A DNA stretch of 64,000 bases from Desulfatibacillum alkenivorans DSM 16219 (GCF_900142135.1 NZ_FQZU01000020.1:1-64000), one strand, 5' to 3'; shown: positions 1 through 8,432, counted from the first letter of the stretch. A program made the numbers and translations. The notes: generated by a model from the sequence alone, not told the origin.

Positions 1-315
1 GGGGTGTGACGCCAAGAAATTTGGGGAGGCCGTTCGCAATCATTGGGGCATAGAAAATTCGGTCCATTGGGTCCTGGACATTGCATTCCGGGAGGATGAA
101 AGCCGGATCAGGGCTGGGCACGCCCCTGAAAACTTGGCGGCGCTAAGACATATCGCCCTGAATTTGCTGAAAAAAGACAAATCCTTTAAAGGAAGTATAA
201 AAACCAAGAGGCTGAATGCGGCAATGGACGTTGAGTATTTACAAGAGGTTGTGTTTTCGTAAAATTCACTGAACACGAAACGCCACACGCGGATTCTTTA
301 CTTGCGTTGGCCCTG
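1..315 (+). mobile_element. ISAs1-family insertion sequence, 3' end
   Basis: The window opens inside an insertion sequence. It contains the end of a DDE transposase (positions 2-262) and what looks like its right terminal repeat. The bases up to 315 read, on the reverse strand, as an end beginning CAGGGCCAACGCAAG, and ISAs1-type ends typically begin with CAGGG. The left end and any target duplication lie outside the window. The outer edge at 315 is inferred from the terminal repeat only. Confidence 0.7.
2..262 (+). CDS. ISAs1-family transposase, C-terminal fragment (5' end outside window)
   Basis: This open frame runs in from the left edge and ends at TAA 260-262, giving 86 residues. It shows the C-terminal signature of ISAs1-type DDE transposases: NHWGIENSVHWVLDIAF, then FREDESRIR, then GHAPENLAALRHIALNLL, and a closing KTKRLNAAMD segment. 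The glutamate in HWGIEN matches the third acidic residue of the catalytic triad in this family. The protein would catalyse cut-and-paste type transposition of its own element. Whether the full-length gene is intact cannot be seen here. The visible part has no stop or frameshift, so the copy may be recent and active. Confidence 0.85.
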   Translation, partial: GCDAKKFGEAVRNHWGIENSVHWVLDIAFREDESRIRAGHAPENLAALRHIALNLLKKDKSFKGSIKTKRLNAAMDVEYLQEVVFS

Positions 316-322
316 ATTTTCG

Positions 323-351
323 TTGACAATCGTATTGCTAATCTGTAACTT
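323..351 (+). promoter_or_regulatory. candidate sigma70-type promoter for the hdrA operon, beside the IS end
   Basis: A perfect -35 TTGACA (323-328) is followed after 17 bp by TAACTT (346-351), a weak -10. It lies 8 bp outside the insertion sequence end and about 200 bp upstream of hdrA. No other gene-like feature occupies 316-551, apart from the ribosome binding site AAGGAGAG just before the hdrA start at 552. A long 5' leader would result. The assignment is tentative because the -10 matches only three of six consensus bases. Confidence 0.4.
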
Positions 352-551
352 TTCCTACGTTTTGCAAGAAATCCTGGAGACGATTTTTAATCAATGCAAA
401 ACATTGAGTGTTTACAAGCGGTTGGCGGCATGAGGGAGGGGCCTGCGAACGATTCGGCGCCCCCGGTTCCGGGCCGGGCGTCAGGCTGCGTGTTTTCCGT
501 CTTCCATATGAACATACCTTTTAATAGATCATCTTTAAGGAGAGAGTATCC

Positions 552-3500
552 ATGCCTAAAGACGTCATTGGTTCAGTAATGGTAGTGGGCGGGGGTATAG
601 CCGGCATGCAGTCGGCCCTCGACCTTGCCGAGTCCGGGTATTACGTGTACCTGGTGGAGAAAGGGCCGTCCATCGGCGGTGTGATGGCTCAGTTGGATAA
701 GACCTTTCCCACGAACGATTGCGCGATGTGAATTATCTCGCCCAAACTGGTCGAGGTCGGCCGGCATCTGAACATCGAATTGTTGACAAAAACCGAAATT
801 GAAAGCATTTCCGGCGAGGTTGGAAATTTTTCCGTCAACCTCACCAAGCAGCCGCGGTATGTGGATCAGGATCTTTGCGTGGGTTGCGGCGCATGCGCTG
901 AAAAATGCCCCAAAAAGATTCCTGACGACTACAATACGGGGCTATCCAAACGTAAGGCCATTTACGTGGAATACGCCCAGGCGGTGCCTCTAAAATACGC
1001 CATTGACGACAGATACTGCATCAAACTCCAAAAGGATAAATGCGGAAACTGCGAAAAGGTGTGTCCTGCAGGGGCCATTCGTTATGACCAAAAGCCTGAG
1101 CAGGTAACCCTGGAAGTTGGTTCCGTGGTTCTGGCCCCCGGCTTCAAGCCCTTTGATCCCCAGGGCCTGGACTCTTACAAGTACTCCGAGTACAAGAATG
1201 TGGTCACTTCCCTGGAATTCGAGCGCATTCTTTCGGCCTCCGGCCCCACGCACGGCCATGTGACCAGGCCTTCCGACGGGGAAGAGCCCACCAAAATCGC
1301 GTGGCTCCAGTGCATCGGCTCCCGCGACATGAACAAGTGCGACAACCCATACTGCTCCGCCGTGTGCTGCATGTACGCCATCAAGGAGGCGGTCATCGCC
1401 AAGGAGCACCAGGGGGACAGCCTGGAAGCCTCGATCTTTTTCATGGACATGAGAACCCATGGAAAGGATTTTGAAACCTTCTACGACAACGCCCGCAACA
1501 AGGCGGGAGTCCGTTTTGTGAGAAGCCGGGTTCATACCATCACGGAGGATCCTGAAACCAAGGATCTGGAAATGCGGTATGTGACGGAGGACGGCAAGAT
1601 CGAAGTGGAAAAATTCCACATGGTCGTCCTTTCCGTGGGCCTGGACATCTCTCCGGAGCTGGTGGAACTGGCCGGCAAGCTGGATGTGACTCTGGGCGCC
1701 AACCGGTTCGCCGATACGGACAGCTTCAGCCCGGTGGCCACTTCCCGGGAAGGCATTTACGTCTGCGGCGCCTTTGCAGGCCCCAAGGACATTCCCCAGG
1801 CGGTTGTGGACTCCAGCGCGGCGGCTTCCTGCGCCGGTCAGGTGCTGGCTTCCGCCAGGAACACCTGCATCAAGTCCAAGGAAAAAATCGAGGAAAAGGC
1901 CATCAAGGGCGAGCCGCCCAGGATCGGCGTGTTCGTCTGCAAGTGCGGCATCAACATCGCCGGCGTCGTGGACGTGCCCTCGGTGGTGGAATACGCCAAG
2001 ACATTGCCTTTTGTGGAATACGCCTCCGAGAACCTGTACTCCTGCTCCCAGGACACCCAGGACGGCATGGCGGAACTGATCAAGGAAAAAAACCTGAACC
2101 GGATCGTGGTGGCGGCCTGTACGCCCAAGACCCACGAACCCCTGTTCCAGGAGACCCTGATCAACGCAGGTTTGAACAAATACCTGTTTGAAATGACCAA
2201 TATCAGGAATCACGATTCCTGGGTTCATAAAGCAACGCCCGACCTGGCCACGGAAAAAGCCAGGGACCTGGTGCGCATGGCCGTGCAAAAGGCCGCGCTC
2301 ATCGCCCCCCTGGCCGAGGCCGAGCTTTCGGTCAACCCCAACGGACTGGTCATCGGCGGCGGCGTGGCCGGCATGGCGGCGGCCCTGGGCCTGGCCAAGC
2401 AAGGCTATCCCACGCATTTGATTGAAAAGTCCTCCCAACTGGGCGGCAAGGCTCTGGCCCTGCACAAAACCTGGAAGGGCGAGGACATTCAGGAAAATGT
2501 GGCCAAGATGATCAAGGAAGTGGAAGATAACGAGAACATCACCGTCTACATGGAAACCGAACTGGCCAGCGTGGACGGCTTTGTGGGCAACTTCACTTCC
2601 ACCCTCAAGGGCAAGGACAAGGAAACCACCCTGGAATACGGCGTGGCTGTGGTGGCCACCGGCGCGGATGAATCCAAACCCACCGAATACCTGTACGGAC
2701 AGGACGAGCGGGTCAGGACCAGCCTGGAAATGGACAAGCTGTTCAAGGAGAACGACCCGGCCCTGGACAAAATCCAATCCGCGGCTTTCATCCAGTGCGT
2801 CGGCTCCCGCGAGCCCGGGCGTCCGTACTGCAGCCGCGTGTGCTGCACCCACTCCGTGGACAGCGCCATCGCCCTGAAGGAAAGAAACCCGGACGCCAAC
2901 GTTTACATCCTGTACCGGGACATCCGCACATACGGCGAAAGAGAGCTTTTGTACAAGAAAGCCCGGGAAGCCGGAGTGCTGTTTATCAGATACAGCGTTG
3001 ACAACAAGCCCATAGTTAGCGTAAACGATGGGAATTTGACGGTTCAGGTCAAGGACCACGTGTTGCAGCAAACCGTGGAAATCCCCTTGGACGCCTTGAC
3101 GCTGGCAACGGCCATCACGCCTCCTGACAACAGCAAGATGGCTCAATTTTACAAGGTCCCGCTCAATGACTCGGGATATTACGTGGAGCGCCACGCCAAG
3201 CTAGGGCCTTCGGAGTTCGCCACGGACGGCGTTTTCCTGTGCGGCCTGGCCCACTATCCCAAGCCCATTGACGAGTCCGTAGCCCAGGCCCAGGCGGCCG
3301 CGTCCCGCGCCGTGACCCTGCTGGCCAGGGAGAAAATTTTCACCAGCGGCACCGTGGCCGTCACTTCGCCCGCCAATTGCAGCGAGTGCGGGGTGTGCGT
3401 GTCGCTGTGCCCGTATTCCGCGCCTTCCTTCACCACGGAAGGGCCTTTTGCGGGCAAGGCGAGCATCAATCCCGTTCTTTGCAAAGGCTGCGGCCTGTGC

Positions 3501-3581
3501 GTGGCTTCCTGCAGAAGCGGGGCCATACACTTGAACGGATTTGATAACAATCAAATTCTCGCGATGATTGACGCATTATAG
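552..3581 (+). CDS. hdrA: HdrA, double-length heterodisulfide-reductase-type flavoprotein; selenoprotein (Sec at codon 60)
   Basis: This FAD and iron-sulfur protein of 1009 residues is the electron-bifurcating core of Hdr/Flx complexes. ATG 552 follows AAGGAGAG. The N-terminal FAD motif GGGIAGM is near residue 13. The stretch TFPTNDCAM is followed by in-frame TGA (729-731) and IISPKL; the family has Cys at that position, so I read Sec60. Ferredoxin-type clusters lie near residues 107-120 and 163-175. From about residue 456 ([12 protein letters not shown]) a second, canonical HdrA unit begins, with GGGVAGM near 601 and two C-terminal [4Fe-4S] motifs ([12 protein letters not shown] near 942, then [11 protein letters not shown]). 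The protein is thus a tandem of two HdrA-like FAD modules. It is the first gene of the hdrA-mvhD-flxCBA-apbE operon. HdrB and HdrC are not nearby. A routine caller would start it wrongly at 780. Confidence 0.9.
747..764 (+). promoter_or_regulatory. bacterial SECIS-like hairpin in hdrA
   Basis: CTGGTC (747-752) can pair with GGCCGG (759-764) over six pairs, two of them G-U, leaving the loop GAGGTC. The first loop base is G at 753, 22 nt after the UGA codon. Bacterial SECIS elements are known to need a G among the first two loop bases, roughly 16-37 nt after UGA, and this hairpin satisfies both. It supports Sec insertion in place of termination. I did not compute folding energy. Confidence 0.65.
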
Positions 3582-3595
3582 CAACTTATATTATG

Positions 3596-3615
3596 GTCGG
3601 GGCTTAGGCCCCGAC
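3596..3615 (+). other. 8-bp perfect hairpin between hdrA and mvhD
   Basis: GTCGGGGC (3596-3603), loop TTAG, GCCCCGAC (3608-3615). No T-run follows, so it is not a typical intrinsic terminator. It may protect or separate transcript segments between the two selenoprotein genes; that role is inference. Confidence 0.6.
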
Positions 3616-3642
3616 TTATACAGACTTAAAAGGAGATAACGC

Positions 3643-4074
3643 ATGGCCGATTGGGAACCCAAAATCGTAGCTTTTTTATGCAACTGGTGCAGCTACGGTG
3701 CGGCGGACTTGGCCGGTGTCAGCCGGATGCAATATCCAGCTAACATCCGTGTGGTTCGCATTCCGTGCACTGGTAGAATGAGCCCGAAGTTTGCGCTGGC
3801 AGCTTTTAGAAAAGGGGCGGACGCCGTCTGGGTGTCCGGGTGACATCCGGGTGAATGCCATTACCTGGAAGGTAATTTTTATGCACGTCGGAAATTCGCC
3901 CTTTTTACAAACCTGCTGGAGCACATGGGGATTGAGCCCGGAAGAATTCATTTTTCCTGGATCTCCTCTGCGGAATCCACAAAATTCGTTGACGTGGTCA
4001 CCCGCGTCACCGAGGAAGTTCGCGCCCTAGGCCCAGCGAAACATTTCATCAAGGAAAAGGTTGAGGTAGCCTGA
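3643..4074 (+). CDS. mvhD: MvhD/FlxD-type [2Fe-2S] electron-transfer subunit; selenoprotein (Sec at codon 67)
   Basis: MvhD-family proteins pass electrons to HdrA. The frame from ATG 3643 reads [15 protein letters not shown], then IPCTGRM, then ADAVWVSG, meets TGA at 3841-3843, and continues [16 protein letters not shown] to the stop at 4072-4074 (143 residues). Relatives read VWVSGCHPGDCHY, so the TGA replaces a conserved cluster cysteine. The sequence after TGA stays homologous to the family to its end, which argues against decay. A hairpin at 3860-3876 fits a SECIS. AGGAG at 3631-3635 precedes the start. The gene ends one base before flxC. A routine caller would stop at residue 66. In methanogens the HdrA and VhuD equivalents can likewise be selenoproteins, which is family knowledge. 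Confidence 0.9.
3860..3876 (+). promoter_or_regulatory. bacterial SECIS-like hairpin in mvhD
   Basis: ATTACC (3860-3865) and GGTAAT (3871-3876) form a perfect six-bp stem with loop TGGAA. The second loop base, G3867, is 24 nt after the UGA. This matches the bacterial SECIS rule of a G in the first two loop bases within about 16-37 nt. An outer GTG/CAC pairing (3851-3853 with 3884-3886) could lengthen the stem beyond an internal loop. Confidence 0.75.
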
Positions 4075-4075
4075 G

Positions 4076-5023
4076 ATGTCAGAATATGCTGAGAAAATCA
4101 GGGGGATTGCCAAAAAACTCCTTGATGACGGCACGGTGGACATGGTCATTGGGTTCAGGAAAGGAACCATGCCTTTGATCAATGAGCCGTGTTTTGTCAA
4201 GGATGCGGCCAAGGTTGACGCTCTTGTCTGGGATTCCAGTTGCGGGGTGAACCTGGCCAACTACTTGCCGAAGCGCAAGGAGAAAATTGGCGTGGTGGCG
4301 AAGGGATGCGACTCCCGCAACATCGTCACGCATATTGTGGAAAACCAAATCACCAGGGAGCAGCTGTACATCATAGGCGTTCCCTGCACCGGCATGGTCG
4401 ACCGCCGCAAGATCCGGCTTGCCGTGGGCAAGGAAATCCTTTCCGTTTCCGAAGCTGACGGTAAAATCACGGTAACCGGCGACGGGTACGAAGAAGTTCT
4501 GGACAAGCAGGAAATGCTCCAGGACAACTGCGCCATCTGCATTCACAGGAATCCTGTGATCTCCGATGAAGTGATCGCCGACCCGGTGGAAGAACAGACC
4601 GATGTAGACCGTTACGCAGACGTCAAGGCGGTGGAAGCCATGGACCCCGAGGCCCGTTGGAACCACTTCGAGCAGTTGCTTGACGGATGCATCCGTTGCT
4701 ATGCATGCCGAAATGCATGTCCTTTGTGTTACTGTCCCACCTGCTTTGTGGACGAAAGCCAGCCCCAGTGGGTCGGCAAAAGCGTCGACAAGACGGACAC
4801 CCGCACATTCCACTTTTTGAGGGCCTACCACTGCGCCGGCCGCTGCACGGACTGCGGCGCCTGCGAGCGGGCCTGCCCGGTGGGCATTCCCGTCCGCCAG
4901 TTCACCAAAAAACTGGAAAAGGACTGTAAGGAACTCTTTGACTGGGAAGCCGGCATGAGCCTGGACGTACGTCCTCCGCTGGATACTTACCGTCCAGAGG
5001 ACCCGGATGAGTTTATCAAATAG
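4076..5023 (+). CDS. flxC: FlxC-like iron-sulfur protein of the Hdr-Flx complex
   Basis: A 315-residue soluble protein, likely an electron-transfer subunit of the Flx module. The N-terminal part resembles the FrhB/FdhB-type flavin-binding family (GVVAKGCDSRNI near residue 80, GVPCTGMVD near 103, NCAICIHRNP near 150). The C-terminal part holds two cysteine clusters: CIRCYACRNACPLC near 206 and CTDCGACERACPVG near 260. It starts two bases after the mvhD stop, so the genes are translationally coupled. The flxC name follows the Flx/Flox clusters of sulfate reducers and rests on gene order and domains. A second possible name would be a generic 4Fe-4S ferredoxin or F420-hydrogenase beta-like subunit. 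Confidence 0.75.
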   Translation: MSEYAEKIRGIAKKLLDDGTVDMVIGFRKGTMPLINEPCFVKDAAKVDALVWDSSCGVNLANYLPKRKEKIGVVAKGCDSRNIVTHIVENQITREQLYIIGVPCTGMVDRRKIRLAVGKEILSVSEADGKITVTGDGYEEVLDKQEMLQDNCAICIHRNPVISDEVIADPVEEQTDVDRYADVKAVEAMDPEARWNHFEQLLDGCIRCYACRNACPLCYCPTCFVDESQPQWVGKSVDKTDTRTFHFLRAYHCAGRCTDCGACERACPVGIPVRQFTKKLEKDCKELFDWEAGMSLDVRPPLDTYRPEDPDEFIK

Positions 5024-5046
5024 ATTCGATAATAAGGGGCAAGCAT

Positions 5047-6102
5047 ATGCGTGTCATTAAAATTGACAAAAAAGACTGGGAGTCGGGCGTTGAAAAACTC
5101 TCCGGAGATTACAGCCTGTACGGACCGGTCAAGCAGGGGGCTTTTCATAATTTCGCGCCCTTGGAAAAGGGCCAGATGCCGGATTTGGACTACGTGAATA
5201 CGCGTCTGTCTCCCAAATCCGTGGTGTACCCCCAATGCGAGACCATGTTCGAGTACACCCTGGATGAAAACCAGCCCGACCATCATGTGAACAAGGAAAT
5301 CCCCAAGGATTACAGCCCCCGGGCCATCCTGGGCATCAGGCCTTGCGACGTCAAGGCCATCGACCTTGTAAACATCAACTTCGACAATCCCCAATACCAG
5401 GATCCCTGGTGGGTGCAGCGCCGCGCCGCCCTCACCACCGTCGCCCTGGCCTGCAACAACCCGTGCAGCACCTGCTTTTGCACCACCGCAGGAACCGGTC
5501 CTTTCGACGATTCCTCCGCGGACGTGCTTCTGGCGGACATGGGCGATTACTACCTGGCCAAAGTGATGACGGAAAAGGGCGAGGCCCTGGTGGGCAAAGC
5601 GGGCTTCGACCAGGACGGATCCGCCGAAGCCGGCGCCATTGACGACGCCGCCAAGGCCGCGGAAGCAAAAATCACGTCCAAAATCGAAACCGGCAAGCTG
5701 GGCGACAAGGTCACCACGGAACTCTACGACGCGGATTTCTGGGAAGACATAGCCTTTGCGTGCATCAACTGCGGCACCTGTACCTATCTCTGCCCCACAT
5801 GCTGGTGCTTCGACATCCAGGATGAGGTTCAGGGATCCGACGGCTGCCGGATGCGCAACTGGGACACCTGCATGTCCGCCCTGTTCACCCTGCATGGCAC
5901 CGGCCACAACCCCAGGCCCAACAAAACGGCCAGGGTGCGCCAGCGCTTTATGCACAAGCTGAAGTACTATGTGGACAAGTACGAGAACGGGATCGCCTGC
6001 GTGGGATGCGGAAGATGCGTCCAGCAGTGCCCGGTAAACATAGACATCCGCAGGGTTTGTGATCTGATGAACCGGTTTGAACCCGGCAAAGAATGCGCAT
6101 AA
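5047..6102 (+). CDS. flxB: FlxB-like [4Fe-4S] subunit (AsrA/HydB family)
   Basis: A 351-residue soluble iron-sulfur protein. Relatives are anaerobic sulfite reductase subunit A and sulfhydrogenase beta subunits, which pass electrons from a flavoprotein partner to downstream clusters. Signature segments include AILGIRPCDVKA near residue 97, ACNNPCSTCFCTT near 135, CINCGTCTYLCPTCWC near 239 and CVGCGRCVQQCPVNID near 318. The two last motifs should bind [4Fe-4S] clusters. AAGGGG precedes ATG 5047. It lies between flxC and flxA in the same orientation with short gaps, so it should be part of the same complex. Confidence 0.8.
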   Translation: MRVIKIDKKDWESGVEKLSGDYSLYGPVKQGAFHNFAPLEKGQMPDLDYVNTRLSPKSVVYPQCETMFEYTLDENQPDHHVNKEIPKDYSPRAILGIRPCDVKAIDLVNINFDNPQYQDPWWVQRRAALTTVALACNNPCSTCFCTTAGTGPFDDSSADVLLADMGDYYLAKVMTEKGEALVGKAGFDQDGSAEAGAIDDAAKAAEAKITSKIETGKLGDKVTTELYDADFWEDIAFACINCGTCTYLCPTCWCFDIQDEVQGSDGCRMRNWDTCMSALFTLHGTGHNPRPNKTARVRQRFMHKLKYYVDKYENGIACVGCGRCVQQCPVNIDIRRVCDLMNRFEPGKECA

Positions 6103-6115
6103 AGGGGGATTAACG

Positions 6116-6961
6116 GTGCAAAATCCATATCTGCCAATCCCGGTCCGGATAGACAAAGCCACTATCGAGACTGAGGACAGAAACCTTAAGACATTTAAAT
6201 TCGTCTACGTGAATCCTGAAGACGAGGCAAAATTCCAGTACAAGGCCGGTCAGTTCGGCGAACTGTCGGTCACCGGAAAAGGCGAAATCCCCATCGGAAT
6301 CGCCTCCTCTCCCACGGAAAAAGGCTACGTGATGTTCACCGTCAACAAGGTGGGGCTCGTCTCCTCCGCCCTTCATAACATGAAGGAAGGCGACATCATG
6401 GGCATCCGCGGCCCCTTGGGCAACTGGTATCCCTGGGAACGCATGGAAGGCAAAAACATCGTCATCATCGGCGGCGGCTTTGCTTTCACCACCCTGCGCT
6501 CCAGCATCGTCATGCTTCTGGATCCGGAAAACCGGAAAAAGTTCGGGGACATCCACGTAGTGTACGGCGCCCGGTCGCCCGGCATGCTTCTGTATCGCGA
6601 CGAACTTGCCGAATGGGAAGCCCGGGACGACATCAACATGCATATCACCGTGGACGGCACGGACGATCCGGACTGGAAGTACAACGTGGGCTTCGTCCCG
6701 GCCATCACCGAGGAAAAGGCCCCCAAGGGCGATGACGACACCTTCGCCATCGTGTGCGGACCTCCGATCATGATCAAATTCACCCAGCCCGTGCTGGATA
6801 AATTGGGCTATAAGCACGATCATATCATCATGTCCTTGGAAAACAGAATGAAATGCGGTATAGGCATGTGCGGCCGTTGCAATATCGGCAAAGAGTTTGT
6901 CTGCAAAGACGGCCCTGTATTCACCCTTGAGGAGCTCAACAGCATCCCCAAGGAGTATTAA
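6116..6961 (+). CDS. flxA: FlxA-like FAD/NAD(P)-binding oxidoreductase
   Basis: A 281-residue ferredoxin-reductase-like flavoprotein and the likely NAD(P)H entry point of the complex. I choose GTG 6116 as the start because AGGGGG lies 7 nt upstream and the preceding gene ends at 6102. The N-terminal barrel (about residues 8-100) should bind FAD. VIIGGGFAFTTLRS near 118 begins the NAD(P)-binding part. MKCGIGMCGRCNIG near 245, followed by a further cysteine, resembles the [2Fe-2S] segment of dihydroorotate dehydrogenase electron-transfer subunits and AsrB. Its stop shares one base with an ATG at 6961, but apbE more probably begins at 6988. Confidence 0.85.
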   Translation: MQNPYLPIPVRIDKATIETEDRNLKTFKFVYVNPEDEAKFQYKAGQFGELSVTGKGEIPIGIASSPTEKGYVMFTVNKVGLVSSALHNMKEGDIMGIRGPLGNWYPWERMEGKNIVIIGGGFAFTTLRSSIVMLLDPENRKKFGDIHVVYGARSPGMLLYRDELAEWEARDDINMHITVDGTDDPDWKYNVGFVPAITEEKAPKGDDDTFAIVCGPPIMIKFTQPVLDKLGYKHDHIIMSLENRMKCGIGMCGRCNIGKEFVCKDGPVFTLEELNSIPKEY

Positions 6962-6987
6962 TGCCAAGGCATTTCAGGGAGGAAGTG

Positions 6988-8049
6988 ATGTTTGAACCTT
7001 TTGACAGGAAAGTGGACCGCCGGAATTTCCTGAAGATCTCCGGCATGCTCGGCGTTGGAGTAGCCGCAACCACGGTTATGCCTGTTTCCGAAGCACTGGC
7101 CTTTGATAAAGGCCTGCATAAAGTAACGCGCACCAAAAACACCATGGGAACCCTGGTGGCCATCACGGTCATGCATCCGTCCGTCGATCAGGCGGACGCA
7201 GCCATTGAAAAGGCCTACGCTGAAATGGAACGGGTGACCAAACTTCTGGACCGCTTTGACTCCGCATCCCCCGTGGCCGCGCTCAACCGCGACGGCAAAA
7301 TCGACGGAATGCCCGAGGAAATGGCTCAGGTGCTGACGGCTGCAAATTACTACCACAGGATTTCGGGCGGAACCTTTGACGTGACCGTCAAACCCGTGGT
7401 GGATCTGTATCAGGAAACCTATCGCAAGACCGGCAAGGTCCCCGCGACCAAGGCTATTGAAGACGCCGTGGCCCTGGTTGACGGCGGCATGCTGCAACTG
7501 GACGTCCAGGACGGCAAACTGGTGCAGCGCCGCTCCGCCAGGCTCATGAAGCCCGGCATGGGCGTTACTCTGGACGGCATCGCCAAAGGCTATGTCATCG
7601 ACGCCGGCGCCAAAGCCCTGGAGCAGGAAAACATCGCCCACGCCCTCATCAACGCGGGCGGCGATATCCGCGCCATCGGCGGGAAAGGCTCTGACCGCGC
7701 CTGGACCGTGGCCGTCCGCCACCCGGATAAAGACATCGCCTATGCGGATAAAATCCGCATGCAAAACGGCGCCGTCGCAACCTCCGGCAACTACGAAATC
7801 TATTTTGACAAGGAAAGACTGTACCATCACATCGTCAAACCCACCGACGGCATGAGCCCCCATGAGTTGGCCTCCGCTTCGGTCTGGGCCAAAGACGTGA
7901 CCACAGCCGACGCCTTGTCCACCGCGGTGTTTGTCATGGGCTCCCACAAGGGAACCCGTTTTATTGAATCCCTGCCCGATTGCGAAGCCCTCGTCATCAG
8001 CAGGATCAATAAAAAGACCGCCACCAAAGGCTGGGTCAGCGCCGCATAA
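6988..8049 (+). CDS. apbE: ApbE-family FAD:protein FMN transferase, Tat-exported
   Basis: A 353-residue enzyme that attaches FMN from FAD to threonine or serine of target flavoproteins outside the cytoplasm. I choose ATG 6988 because AGGGAGG lies 5 nt upstream. The N-terminus has a twin-arginine signal (DRRNFLKISGML), and GVAATTVMPVSEALA forms the hydrophobic region and cleavage end. MGTLVAITV, then GVTLDGIAKGYVIDAG, and NAGGDIRAIGG are ApbE signatures. It is the last gene of the hdr-flx operon. The location is odd because ApbE works outside the cytoplasm while Hdr-Flx is soluble inside. None of the adjacent proteins has an obvious flavinylation motif, so the target is unknown. Confidence 0.85.
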   Translation: MFEPFDRKVDRRNFLKISGMLGVGVAATTVMPVSEALAFDKGLHKVTRTKNTMGTLVAITVMHPSVDQADAAIEKAYAEMERVTKLLDRFDSASPVAALNRDGKIDGMPEEMAQVLTAANYYHRISGGTFDVTVKPVVDLYQETYRKTGKVPATKAIEDAVALVDGGMLQLDVQDGKLVQRRSARLMKPGMGVTLDGIAKGYVIDAGAKALEQENIAHALINAGGDIRAIGGKGSDRAWTVAVRHPDKDIAYADKIRMQNGAVATSGNYEIYFDKERLYHHIVKPTDGMSPHELASASVWAKDVTTADALSTAVFVMGSHKGTRFIESLPDCEALVISRINKKTATKGWVSAA

Positions 8050-8114
8050 TATACTGCGACGTGTAAAAGGCGATTGACCAGTCATCGCCCCGCCCGCCTG
8101 CATAGATGCCAATT

Positions 8115-8155
8115 AAAAAACCCCTGGATTTTAAAAATCCAGGGGTTTTTGTTTC
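8115..8155 (+). terminator. intrinsic terminator after apbE
   Basis: AAAAACCCCTGGATTTT pairs with AAAATCCAGGGGTTTTT, giving a long stem that ends in a T-run (8146-8150). It closes the hdr-flx-apbE operon and would work in both directions. Confidence 0.85.
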
Positions 8156-8216
8156 GATGGATTGATAACGCCCACCCAAGCCAATACGGAATTATCCAAA
8201 ATATCATTCACCATCG

Positions 8217-8270
8217 AGGCCAGCCCAGGCATGCAATGCCAAAAGCCGGCAAGCCAATAAGGGGACGCCT
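8217..8270 (+). repeat. dispersed repeat, copy 1 (copy 2 at 39397-39448)
   Basis: The core CATGCAATGCC is followed by a GCCGGCAAGCCAATAAGG-like stretch. The same order of words recurs at 39397-39448 (CATGCAATGCC, then GGCCGATAGGCCGATAAGG). Similarity is clear but imperfect, as in an ageing non-coding repeat family. Confidence 0.6.
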
Positions 8271-8362
8271 GCTTAAAACCTTGTCTCCACGCCACGCATC
8301 CGTCCGCAGAAAAGATTGGGAATTCAAGTGGCTTGAAGGGTCGCACCTTGTGTACTGACGCA

Positions 8363-8389
8363 CCCAGGCAGCAAACTGCGCTGCCTGGG
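8363..8389. repeat. 10-bp perfect stem-loop (CCCAGGCAGC type)
   Basis: CCCAGGCAGC (8363-8372), loop AAACTGC, GCTGCCTGGG (8380-8389). A closely related stem-loop lies at 8608-8634, which marks it as a repeat family member and not a gene-specific terminator. Confidence 0.7.
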
Positions 8390-8432
8390 CCACCCAAGAC
8401 GATTGATGCACCTTGGGCTGCATTCTGCCTGG

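Noticed and set aside
394-579. small open frame upstream of hdrA
   Set aside because: No family features or ribosome site; it overlaps the hdrA start in another frame.
729-731. TGA in hdrA as a pseudogene mutation
   Set aside because: The TGA is at a conserved Cys site, has a SECIS-like hairpin after it, homology continues beyond it, and a second such case occurs in the same operon.
990-3194. long antisense open frame inside hdrA (734 codons)
   Set aside because: It lies fully opposite hdrA, whose motifs are clear. High GC at third codon positions makes long antisense frames common. Similar antisense frames at 23902-25782, 36158-38242 and 54280-56013 were rejected for the same reason.
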